The notes under the pieces were generated by a model. That model made no database searches, was not told the origin of the DNA, and saw nothing but the letters and a program-made list of their open reading frames with translations. The position numbers were made by a program, and so were the translations under genes. 64,000 bases of DNA from Lycium barbarum (Eukaryota; Streptophyta; Magnoliopsida; Solanales; Solanaceae). Positions 22,591 through 33,118 of the stretch are shown here, piece after piece. The stretch covers positions 58,652,782 through 58,716,781 of the forward strand of contig NC_083344.1 in the NCBI RefSeq assembly GCF_019175385.1, read 5' to 3'. Each line of letters opens with the position of its first letter. The stretch's first letter is position 1.

Positions 22591-24003
22591 TTGAAGGAAG
22601 TAAAGGAGCAGCTGAAAGATCTATTGGATAAAGGCTTCATCAGACCCAGTACATCACCCTGGGGAGCGCCGGTATTATTTGTTAGAAAGAAATATGGGTC
22701 ATTGCGAATGTGTATTGATTATCGACAGCTGAATAAAGTGACTATAAAGAATAAATATCCCCTCCCCCGGATTGACGATTTATTTGATCAGTTGCAGGGT
22801 GCTAAATATTTTTCAAAGATAGATCTACGTTCGGGCTATCATCAGGTGCGAGTACGAGAAGCAGATATTCCGAAGACTTCTTTCAGGACCCGGTACGGGC
22901 ATTATGAATTCAGAGTGATGTCTTTTGGGCTGACTAATGCTCCAGCGGTATTCATGGATTTAATGAATCGGGTATTCCGGTCGTTCCTTGATATGTTCGT
23001 GATTGTATTTATTGATGATATCTATGTTTATTCACAATCAGCAGAGGAGCATTCAGATCATTTGAGGACAGTACTTGGCACATTTTGGCAACAGAAATTA
23101 TATGCTAAATTTTCCAAATGTGAATTCTGGTTAACCTCTGTGGCTTTCTTGGGGCATATTGTCGGAGCTGATGATATTCGGGTCGATACGCAGAAGATTG
23201 AAGCTGTACAGAATTGGCCTAGGCCTACTACGCCGACAGAGGTACGCAATTTTCTGCGTTTATCCGGGTATTATAGAAGATTTGTGGAAAATGTTGCTTC
23301 TATTGCGGCACCATTAACGAAGCTCACTCAGAAAGCAGCAAAATTTCAGTGGACTGATGCCTGTGAGCGCAGTTTCCAGACGCTGAAGGAAAAATTAATT
23401 ACAGCTCCAGTTTTAACTCTTCCAGAAGGGTCAGACCGGTATGTTTTTTATTGTGATGCTTCTGGTATTGGGATAGGCTGTGTGTTAATGCAGCACGGTC
23501 GAGTCATAGCCTATGCTTCCCGGCAGCTCAGACCGCATGAAAGGAATTATCCTACTCATGATCTGGAATTGGCCGCGGTGATTCATGCTTTGAAGATATG
23601 GCGGCATTATTTATATAGGGTCCACGTTGATATTTATACGGACCATATGAGCCTCCAGTATATTTTTAAACAGAAGGAGCTGAATTTGCGGTAGAGAAGA
23701 TGGCTTGAACTATTGAAAGATTATGACGTTGATATTTTGTATCACCCTGGGAAAGCTAATGTGGTAGCCGACGCACTGAGCCGCAAGTCCATGGGTAGTT
23801 TGACTGATGTGCAGCCTGATAAGAAAGAATTAGTTCGTGAGATTCGTCAGCTAGCTAGCCTTGGAGTTCGTTTGGCAGAGTCCGGAGAAGCTGGGATTTC
23901 TGTTCGAGGGGTTGCTGAGTCATCCATTATAGAAGAGGTAAAGCAGCGCCAGTTCGAAGATCCTGTTTTGACACAGTACAGAAATGTGGCCCTTAATAAA
24001 TAA
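22591..24003 (+). pseudogene. Reverse transcriptase and RNase H of A
   Basis: The RT palm and fingers are open from 22591: [63 protein letters not shown] and the catalytic VFIDDI at about 23008-23025. RNase H follows ([29 protein letters not shown]). A TAG at 23692-23694 replaces the Gln of NLRQ; the frame then continues through [20 protein letters not shown] and the [12 protein letters not shown] linker to a TAA at 24001-24003. RT and RNase H catalytic residues are intact, so this is the best preserved pol in the window. RT would copy element RNA from the tRNA-Met primer, and RNase H would degrade the template. Confidence 0.94.
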
Positions 24004-25441
24004 AAGACTCCATTCGAAATTTCGCCTGAAGGGGTATTATTATATGGAGGCAGATTATGTGTACCTGACATTGCAGGGTTGCGGCGACAAATTATGGGTG
24101 AAGCACATAATGCTCGGTATTCTGTTCATCCTGGTTCCACAAAGATGTATCATGATCTCAAATGTTTATACTGGCTGGATGGTATGAAAAGAGATGTCGC
24201 AGAGTTCGTTGGCCAGTGCCCAAATTGTCAGCAAGTCGTTAGGAATAGGAACAAGGAGAAGCGAGAACCACTTAAATGGAGGGAAGATCGAGCATCAGAA
24301 GCCCGGTGGGTTATTACAGGAAATTGAAATTCCAGCTTGGAAATGGGAAATGATTAACTTGGATTTCATTGTGGGTTTGCCGCGCACTCCAAGCAGGTAT
24401 GATTCTATTTGGGTTACTGTTGACAGATTGACGAAATCAGCCCATTTCCTTCCGGTCAGGACTACTTATTCGGCTGAGGACTATGCCAGATTGTATCTTA
24501 AAGAGATAGTAAGACTTCACGGGGTCCCTGTATCTATTATCACTGACAGAGGTGCCCAGTTCACAGCGAATTTCTGGAGATCATTCCAGGAAGGATTGGG
24601 GACTCAGGTGAGTCTTAGTACAACATTTCATCCTCAGTCCGACGGACAGGCCGAGCGCACTATTCAGACATTGGAAGATATGTTGCGAGCCTGTACTATT
24701 GATTTCTGAGGTTGCTGGGACGATCATTTGCCGCTTGTTGAATTTTCTTATAATAATAGTTATCATTCCAGCATACAGATGGCGCCGTACGAAGCCCTAT
24801 ATGGTAGAAAATGCAGATCTCCGATCGGTTGGTTCGACGTGGGTGAAACTAAATTAATTGGTCCAGATGTGATTCAGCAAGCAGTTGACAAAGTGAAATT
24901 GATTCGAGAGCCACTATTAGCGGCCCAGAGTCGACATAAATCTTATGGTGATAAACGACGTCGACCATTGGAGTTCCAGAGTGGCGACTGGGTATTTCTA
25001 AAGGTATCGCCTATGAAGGGTGTCATGAGATTCGGTAAAAAGGGTAAGCTCAGCCCGCGGTACATAGGGCCATATCAGATTGTCCGGAAGATTGGGAATG
25101 TCGCTTATGAACTGGACTTACCATCAGATCTACAGGCAGTGCACCCGGTATTCCATGTATCTATGCTCCGAAAATGTATTGGTGATCCTGACAGAATATT
25201 TCCAGTAAATGATTTTCAGGTAACAGAGGACTTGTCTTATGAAGAGCAACCTGTAGCTGTTCTGTATCGTCAGGTGAGGAGACTGCGCACCAAAGATGTG
25301 CCTTCTGTTAAAGTCCTGTGGCGGAACAACAACCGGGAAGCAATGACCTGGGAGGCGGAGGATGAGATGAAAAAGAAGTACCCTCACTTGTTCCCTACAC
25401 TTACAGGTAATTTGAAACTCAAAATCTGTTATATTGATTGA
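24004..25441 (+). pseudogene. Integrase with C-terminal chromodomain of A
   Basis: HHCC zinc domain at about 24100-24240 (ARYSVHPGSTKMYHD, CPNCQQV). A 46-bp segment absent from B and F follows CQQV at about 24238-24284 and shifts the frame. The DDE core is present: VDRLTKSAHF, IITDRGAQF and QAERTIQTLEDML, so all three acidic residues survive. A TGA near 24709 replaces the residue after IDF. The GPY module (SPRYIGPYQIVRKIG) and VHPVFHVSMLRK follow. The chromodomain spans about 25250-25400 (QVRRLRTKDVPSVKVLWRN, EAMTWEAEDEM). Chromodomains of this group are thought to steer integration to heterochromatin. The polyprotein ends at 25441. Confidence 0.93.
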
Positions 25442-25514
25442 CAAATGATCTATGTGTACTATTCATAAAGAGAAACTCCCCCGCCATGCTTATAAGACCC
25501 TATGAGGCTAATTT

Positions 25515-25549
25515 AACATTCGGGGACGAATGTTCTAAAGGGGGGAGAA
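25515..25549 (+). other. PPT of A with upstream 8-bp hairpin
   Basis: AACATTCG/CGAATGTT arms (25515-25522, 25527-25534) around GGGA, then the purine tract AAAGGGGGGAGAA (25537-25549) abutting the 3' LTR. Confidence 0.88.
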
Positions 25550-25960
25550 TGTTATATCCCGTGTTTTTACGCATTTGAAAAATTTGGAATGATCTTGTTT
25601 TGAAGGAAATAAGGCTATGTTTTTATTTTATGTAACATATGTGTGATATTCATGAAAATTTTCGAAGCGAAAGTGCGGAATAAGGCCAAGGGAAAAATTG
25701 GAATTTTGAAAATTAGTTTCGGGAATTACAAAAAATAGGATCCATAATTATTTGGGCTCAATAAATAAAAGAGAAATTTTGGCCCAAAGTTTGAAGGGTG
25801 TCCGGCCATGGAGTAGGCCCAAGCCCATAATTAATTTATCCATGTGATAAATTAAATAAGAGGAATAAATATCTAGATCCCTTTAGAACATTCAAGACTT
25901 CAACAAAACAAAAGAAAGTAAGCAAGAGAGAGGGAGAGGGTTCGGCCCTTCAAGAAAGAA
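25550..25960 (+). mobile_element. 3' LTR of A, first 411 bp only
   Basis: Collinear with 17340-17750 of the 5' LTR, then abruptly replaced at GAAAGAAA by minus-strand LTR sequence of element B. No CA terminus or target duplication. Confidence 0.93.
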
Positions 25961-27100
25961 AGGACGTCAATACGAAGAATGTACTGAGTATGTAAAGCAT
26001 GATCAATATCAATATAGAAACATAGTAAGAAAAATAAGAAATAACATAAGATGGGAGACAGTAATATCGTCGTCACGGGCACTTACTTGCCTTTCATAGG
26101 GACTTCCCATTTCTAGCACATAATTGTGTACATACACCCGTATCCGTATCTGTGCGCACCTTCGTATTCCTTTACATTTCGTATCCATAATAGTATTCGT
26201 ATACATATCCTTATTCATATTCGTATTCATGCTGATATCTATATCATATACATAATCATATCATACACATATCGTTTGCATAACGTACCGGACCTCGAAG
26301 GTTCGATGTCTCACGTACCCGACCCTAGCTAGGCTCGGTGATCATACATACCTGGCCAACCAAGGCTCAGTGTTACACATACCTTGCCCTACCAAGGCTC
26401 AGTGTTGTCCGTACCCAACTGCAGTGGTGTGGGCGCTTTACATAAAAATACATACATATACATCTATATATATTCTACCCGGCCATACAGGCTCGGGGTT
26501 TTCATAATAGCCATACATAGGCACACATACATATAAGCTCGTAAGCATCCTTACTATTATCATCACTGTCATCATCGTTATCGTTATGGTTATTATCATC
26601 GCTATCACCATTTTAGTAGTCATCAATATCATTATCGCTATTATCGTTATTCGTCACAACTATCTTTATAGACTTACTCGTCATACGAGGAACTTAGTAC
26701 AATCATAGCATATCAAGGATCGTGAGCTTAATAGCTCAAAAGATCGAAGCATTTGTGAGACATCATAGATTTATGGAAGATTTAGGTAATTGGCCAAAGG
26801 ACCATGCCTTATGAAAGAAGGGTTAGCCTTACATACCTTTTCCGTTCAACTATTCTAGACTTGCGCGTTCTCCTCCAATGCTAGCGTTTCTACCTTCATT
26901 AAAGTCATACTATCATTAGAATCGATAGCTAGCATATATGACTAAAACCAGAGAAAATCGGACAACATCTCCTTTATTTATACGACATTCCTCCATAACG
27001 TATATCAACTCCCAAACGCCAATAATACATTCACAATACCACAACAATAATCATTATTCATCCACATTATCCACATTTCTAGACTTACTTTCAACTATCC
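25961..27100 (-). mobile_element. 3' LTR of B, distal part, truncated
   Basis: Matches 53051-54183 of B's 5' LTR nearly base for base. It starts inside the loop of the second conserved stem-loop, at the junction with A. Includes donor-like D2 near 26830 and runs of short GTATTC/TATCGT-like microsatellites (about 26126-26280 and 26555-26660). Confidence 0.93.
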
Positions 27101-28840
27101 TGTTATATCCCGTATTTTGTACATTCGAATGTTTCAAGATAATCGCGATAAGTTAAGGGCAAGGCTATTATTTTCCTTTCGATATTATTTTGGAAATATT
27201 GAGAAAGGCTAGGGGTAAAAAGGGAAAAATTCAAAAAAAAAAAGGTCATGAAAGCCACCATGGCCGTGTGGCTTAAGTGCGTCCCACCCATGGCTTGGCC
27301 AATTAACTCAAGCCATGAGTGGGGGCATGTGTCCACTTTATATTTGTAGGATCCATGTATATATATAGATATGTGATGACCAAAGCAAGGCATATTCATC
27401 ATCTTCACAATTCAAGAAACTTCAAGAAGAAATATGGAAGCATTCGGCCATGGCTAGCAAAATTGATGCCATAAAAATTGATCAAAAAAAATAATTTTCT
27501 TCTAGTATTTCAACCAATTGGAAGGCCCTTATTAATGTGGAGTAGTTGTTGGAGCAAGCAAAGCATTCATTAGTGCAATTTACTAACCCTAGCCAAGTTG
27601 AGAAGTTAAAGGATAAAGGTAAGATATAATCTCCTTTTCTATGTGTTAGGGATGGTTTGTGAGTGTTGTAGTATGTAGAAATGGATGAAATTCATGAAAT
27701 ATGTGTGTGTAGGTTGTGGCCGAATAGGGGCTGTGTTGGTAAGAAGTGATGAATTGATTTTATTTAGTATTTTTGGTTGTTGTTGTTGTGGATTCCATGA
27801 TGAAAATGAAGGTTTGATGGCTTAAAATGAAGTTGCAATCGTTATGGGTTGTTGTAGAAGTTAATGTGATGTTAGCATGGTTTCTTATATTTGTATAAAT
27901 GATGTTGTTAACGTGTGGTTGTTGGTATAATTCATGAACTTGGAAGCGAGGAATGTGTTGCTGTTGTTCTTATTGAGTTTGGAAGATTGTAAGTTGGGTT
28001 GTTGTGGTTAACTCGAAGGTAAATGAAATGCCGTCGAATTATGTAGAAAGGGTTGCTAACGTTAGAATGCATTTTGAATTAATTATCGAAGTTGTTAATG
28101 TGGTTGTTGGTATTGTTGTTAATGATTTGTCCGAGTTGAATTCTCGGGGTTGGTTGAATTTACAGGGGAAATGCTGCCCAAATTTCTGTAGGTGAATTGC
28201 TAGCTTGGAATCGGATTCCTAAATACCTATAGCTAATGTTTGCTATCTTCTGACGTTGTTGTAGATCTTGGGAAAGCCGAGACTTAAGTTCGGGTTAGCT
28301 TAGGAAGCGGACAAGGTATGTAAGGCTTACCCTTCCTTTCTTTTGGCATGTCCTAGAGCTAAGTAAGGTATGACACGCACCTTGGGGTAACTCTATTCTT
28401 TAATTCCGAGCTTGTTTACGATTCTTATTCACTTCTTGACATGAGCATACTTAGTATAGTCAAGCTTATTGTATGATTCAATAACGAGCAATGCATAAAG
28501 AGTTTCTGCTCCTAAAAGGGTTCTATAAGGATTAATGTCCCTAACTTTCATAGACGGTCTCGGATTGCTTTGTAACGTTCGTAAAGGTTTCTGTAGTGAA
28601 TAATGTCCATAACTTTCTTACGCAAACTCGGATTGACTCGAAACGTGTTCATGATCCTTCAAGTGTCGATTAGTGTACTTACCTATTGAGTCCCAAAAAT
28701 TGATTTATATGCATATGGTTTCTCACTACTCTGCTCTTGCATGCTGTCAATACTTCTTTCACCGAGTCTCGGGCCGGGTATGTTATCGTGCACAGTGTCA
28801 CTGCATTATTCACCGAGTCCCTCACTAGAGGGCCGGGTAC

Positions 28841-28901
<61 letters not shown>

Positions 28902-29729
28902 TGACATGATGATATGATGATATGATGATACGGGGATGGCGGCCAGGAGGGCATATGATGACTTTATTCACCGAGTCCCTCACTAGAGGGCTGGGTATGG
29001 TATATACATACATGACTATATGATAGTATGCTGACATGATGACATGATCTTATCCACCGAGTCCCATAATGGGCCGGGTACGGTATATGATAATGATATG
29101 CATGATTTTCATTTCATAAGGCAAGTGTATTGATGTTTTATATGATAATGATATGCATGATTTTGTTTCGTAATGCACAGGTACATCGATTTGTTGATTA
29201 TCATACTTGTCTCCTGGAATCTCTATTTCAGTTATGATCTACCTAATTGCATTTCATGCTTTACATGCTCAGTACATATTCCGTACTGACCCCCATTTTC
29301 TTCGGGGGCTGCGTTTCATGCCACGCAGGTGTATACAGATGAGTAGAGGACATTGCTAGGAGATGTTCCAGCTGGATTGACGAGCTTCATTTCTTTCTGG
29401 AGTGTTGCCGAGTCAGAGTATCTACGTTATGGTATATAGCATGTTAGAGACTTTGCAGACAGAGTCACGTATATAGGATGTCAGTCTTGTAAGCGGCTCT
29501 GCAAGCCGACGTACCATTATGCATTATGTTACAAACTTCATATGATTACAGATTTTACTTGATTTGAGAATGGCGAAAAGAATGGTTTTGACAAGTTTTC
29601 ATTATGCATTTCATTTCGTAACTTAAGAGTCCAGTGAGGTTATGAATATAACGAGAACTAATGGGGTTCGCTCGGCTCTGTGTAAGGGGTCGGGTGCCCA
29701 TCATACCCTATCGGGATTGGGGTGTGACA
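27101..29729 (+). mobile_element. Solo LTR (2629 bp) with TATCC target duplication
   Basis: TGTTATATCCCG to GTGTGACA, flanked by TATCC at 27096-27100 and 29730-29734. The uninterrupted site is visible in B's other LTR at about 54176-54190. It contains D1 (27620), A1 (28165), D2 (28316), the double stem-loop (29269-29308) and hairpin units at 28758-29090. No internal domain: a recombined solo LTR, related to C and J. Confidence 0.95.
28758..29090 (+). repeat. Repeated CACCGAGTCCC..GGGCCGGGTA hairpins and (TA)n
   Basis: Four copies of a ~34-nt unit (near 28758, 28811, 28970 and 29055) with different but self-paired cores: CTCGGG, CCCTC/GAGGG (twice) and CCCAT/ATGGG. A (TA)n tract lies at 28843-28897. 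Confidence 0.75.
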
Positions 29730-29734
29730 TATCC

Positions 29735-30734
29735 ATATCCATGGCTATAACACACGACTATATCCATTCACGTACATTGCTCATCTCATGTTCTCAACAT
29801 CATTTATAACATATTTACATCACAATACATCAAGACTCATAACTTAATTCAAACTATTTCTCAAAATGGCACTATACATTCATGACCCATTTCTCCACAC
29901 CTTTCTACAATCCAAGTATTTCAACTCTTAAATACCTTAAACAACATAGAAATATCATGAATCTTATCTTAGATGTCGTAGGAACAAACCTTGGTTGATA
30001 ATACTCCACTTGAGCAAAACCTAGTTCATCTCCATTGGGATTTCTTAACTTGAATGATCTTTGATGGGATTTCTTATAGTTGATTCACTTAGTTTACGGT
30101 GTTGATCACTAATAATCCTTGAATTCTTGTGGAAGAAATGTAGAGAGATATTTTAGAGAGAAGGGGTGAAGTGTGGAAATGAAATAATGAACTTGGTACC
30201 CTTTTTAATAACCAAAATCTGATCTGAAATGAACAGTCGTCGAAAGTGCAAAGTGGTCGTAAACCCAGTTTATGGGACGTATTCCAGTTTACGGTCCATA
30301 TTCGGTGGGCGTATTTAAGCATAACAGAACCAGAAAGTCAAGCTGAGACATGGTGATTTACGAACACAGTTTACGCCCGTATTTCAGTTTACTGTCCGTA
30401 TTTCAAGTCATTTTTTTACCCACCCAAGCATTTGACAGAAAGTTGAAGTTTTGGAAGTTGAAATATGACATGGCAGTTTACGGGCCGTATACCACTTTAC
30501 GGTCCGTATTTCATTTTACGATCGACTGGCCAAAGTGCAAATCTGCAACTTTCCACATATTCAAAACCTATAATTAGTCGTTGTGGAGCATGACCTATCT
30601 CTTATCGCAATTGCCTTTGAAACCTTGCTTAAGGCCATCAAAGGTTATTTCTTACTTATGGAAATATCAGATACTTGTACTCCTCGCTAGTCCATTCACT
30701 TGTGCAACAACGGAGGATTTTTCGAGGTGTAACA
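29735..30734 (-). mobile_element. 3' LTR of B, proximal part
   Basis: Continues the B LTR after the solo LTR and its duplicated TATCC, ending (LTR 5' end) at GTGTAACA 30734 next to the PPT. Holds the TTTACGG..CCGTAT repeat pairs in mutated form (30275-30525). The D1 donor-like site near 29965 reads AT instead of GT. Confidence 0.93.
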
Positions 30735-30770
30735 TTCTCCCCCTCTTAAGAACATTCGTCCTCGAATGTT
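30735..30770 (-). other. PPT of B with adjacent 8-bp hairpin
   Basis: On the minus strand the hairpin AACATTCG/CGAATGTT (30770-30751, loop AGGA) precedes the purine tract, seen on the plus strand as TTCTCCCCCTCTT (30735-30747). Confidence 0.85.
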
Positions 30771-30937
30771 AAAGTCTTTGGGGATTCCATAAAAATTTCG
30801 CCAGAGTCTCCCCTATAATATGGTACTATCATCCTGTCACAATAACCCATAATAACAAGGCCTCACATGGCTATAACATAACAGCAATAGAATTTGGCCA
30901 CACACGACCCAAACCCATAAAGGAAAACATACATACC

Positions 30938-32255
30938 TTATAATCTTGACGTCTCATCTTGGATCTCTTCTAAGGGCTGGAATAAATGCGCGTATCTGAA
31001 TCGAATACTTCCTTCCGCTTCCCATGTCATCTCTTCTCGATTACTACTTCTCCATAAAACCTTAACTGAGGCCACTTCTTTGTTTCTAAGCCTCCGTACT
31101 TGCCTATCTAGTATGGCAATGGGCACTTCTTCATAAGTCAACTTTTCTGTCACTTGCACATTGCCTATTGGCACGATCTTAGTAGGATCTCCAACACATT
31201 TCCGAAGCATCAAAACATGAAAAACTGGATGGATGGACTCCAAATCCGGAGGTAAATCTAATTCGTAGGTCACTTTGGCCACTTTGCGCACAATCTCATA
31301 AGGCAAACGTATCGGGGACTAAGCTTCCCCTTTTTGCCAAATCTCATTACACCCTTCATTGGTCACACTTTCAAGAATACCCAATCTTTCACTTGGAACT
31401 CTAAGTCTCTTCGACGATTATCCGCATAGGACTTTTGACGACTTTGGGCTACTAATAACCGATCTTGTATGATCTTGACTTTCTCTATAGCTTGCTGGAC
31501 CAAGTCTGGCCCTTTCAGTCTAGCCTCTCCTGTTTCAAACCACCCAATTTGGGATCTACACTTTCGCCATATAAAGCTTCATACGGTGCCATTTGAATGC
31601 TAGAATGATAACTGTTATTGTAAGCAAATGCAATGAGTGGCAAATGGTCATCCCAATTTCCCCCAAAATCTATCATATATGCTCGCAACATATCTTCAAG
31701 AGTCTGAATGGTACGCTCAGCTTGTCCATCAGTCTGCAGGTGAAATGCCGTGCTAAGGCTCACTTGGGTCCCTAGACCCTCTTGGAAAGACTTCCAAAAA
31801 ATTTCTATAAACTGAGTTCCTCTGTATGAGATAATATATACTGGAACACCATGGAGTCTCACTATCTCTTTAAGATAAAGCTTTGCCTTATCTTCTGCCA
31901 CATACGTCATTCTGATTGGTAAGAAATGAGCTGACTTGGTGAGTCTATCCACAATCACCCATATGGAATCATACTTACGTCGAGAACGGGGTAAACTTGA
32001 AATAAAGTCCATGTTAATCACTTCCCACTTCCAAGTTGGGATTTCTATATCTTGCAACAATCCACCCGGCTTTTGATGCTCGATTTTCACTTGTTGACAA
32101 TTGGGACATTGAGCTACGAATTCGGCTATGTCCTTCTTTATTCCATTCCACCAATATATAGACTTAAGGTCATGATACATTTTCGTCGCTCCGGGGTGAA
32201 CAAAATAATGGGAACAATGAGCTTCTCTCAATATCTGGTGGCGTAGACCTGCCAC
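30938..32255 (-). pseudogene. Integrase and chromodomain of B
   Basis: The piece 32255-31515 (246 codons) holds the HHCC finger (YFVHPGATKMYHD, CPNCQQV) and the catalytic core. Of the DDE triad, the first Asp (VDRLTKSAHF) and the Glu (QAERTIQTLE) remain, but the second reads IISYRGTQF, Asp to Tyr, which would abolish strand transfer. A frameshift near ALYGESVD loses the frame. The C-terminal piece 31306-30938 carries YEIVRKVAKVTYELDLP, VFHVLMLRK and the chromodomain (QVRRLRNKEVASVKVLWR, EEMTWEAEG). It ends before the PPT. Confidence 0.93.
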
Positions 32256-32312
32256 ATTGGGAACACATAATATGCCGTGGCATCGGAAAACTCCGTCTCC
32301 TGAAATATCAAA

Positions 32313-33118
32313 TTACGACTCTTCTTTCTGAGGAAGTGTATCTCTGAAATGCCTTAGCATGGAATCTTCGTATTGTCGCTCTTTCACTTCTGCCACTAGC
32401 GACGAGACTGTCGAATCCTGAATGGTGGTTCCCCCGCTACCTGAGTCCACTACTCGAACTCCTAGGCTAGCTAATTGCTGAAGCTCACGGGCCATTTCCC
32501 TCTTCTCGGGTCGTACATCACACAAACTTCCCATAGATCTGCGGCTAAGAGCATCAGCCACAACATTTGCCTTTTCGGGGTGATATAAGATATCAGCGTC
32601 ATAATCTTTTAGCAATTCCAACCACCGTCGCTGTCGTAAATTCAACTCTTTCTATTTGAAGATATACTAAAGACTCTTATGATCTGTATAAATATCCACA
32701 TGGACACCATATAAATAATGTCTCCATATCTTTAATGCATGAACCACTGCAGCCAATTCTAGATCATGGGTCGGATAATTTTTCTCATGTTTTCGTAATT
32801 GCCTTGAAGCATACGCGATTACTTTACCATGTTGCATCAATACACAGCCTAGCCCAATTCCTGAAGCATCGCAATATACAACATATCCTTCTAATCCCTC
32901 TGGAAGTGTCAAGACTGGGGCGGAAGTTAATCTGCCTTTTAACTCTTGGAAACTACGTTCACAAGCATCTGTCCATTGAAACTTTGCTGATTTCTGGGTC
33001 AACTTTGTGAGTGGTGCAGAAATAGAAGAAAAACCTACAACAAATCTCCTGTAATAACCTACTAAGCCCAGAAAACTACGAACCTCCGTAGGAGTTGTGG
33101 GCCTTGGCCAAGTCTTCA
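32313..33118 (-). pseudogene. RT end, RNase H and linker of B
   Basis: 33118-32667 reads [20 protein letters not shown], then RNase H ([29 protein letters not shown]) and meets a stop after KSL. The frame continues after YIF to a piece 32645-32313 with LKDYDADILYHPEKA and ADALSRRSMGSL. RNase H residues look intact. The upstream side is cut by solo LTR H inside the RT thumb/connection. Confidence 0.92.

Larger units (their letters stand above)
17340..25960 (+). mobile_element. Element A: Tekay-like chromovirus, nearly complete
   Basis: 5' LTR, PBS, leader, gag-pol with chromodomain, PPT and the first 411 bp of the 3' LTR. The shared 411 bp of the two LTRs differ at about six positions by eye, so the insertion is fairly young. 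Left flank is GAACA (17335-17339); the right one is deleted. Coding is split by stops and shifts, so A is not autonomous now. Confidence 0.93.
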
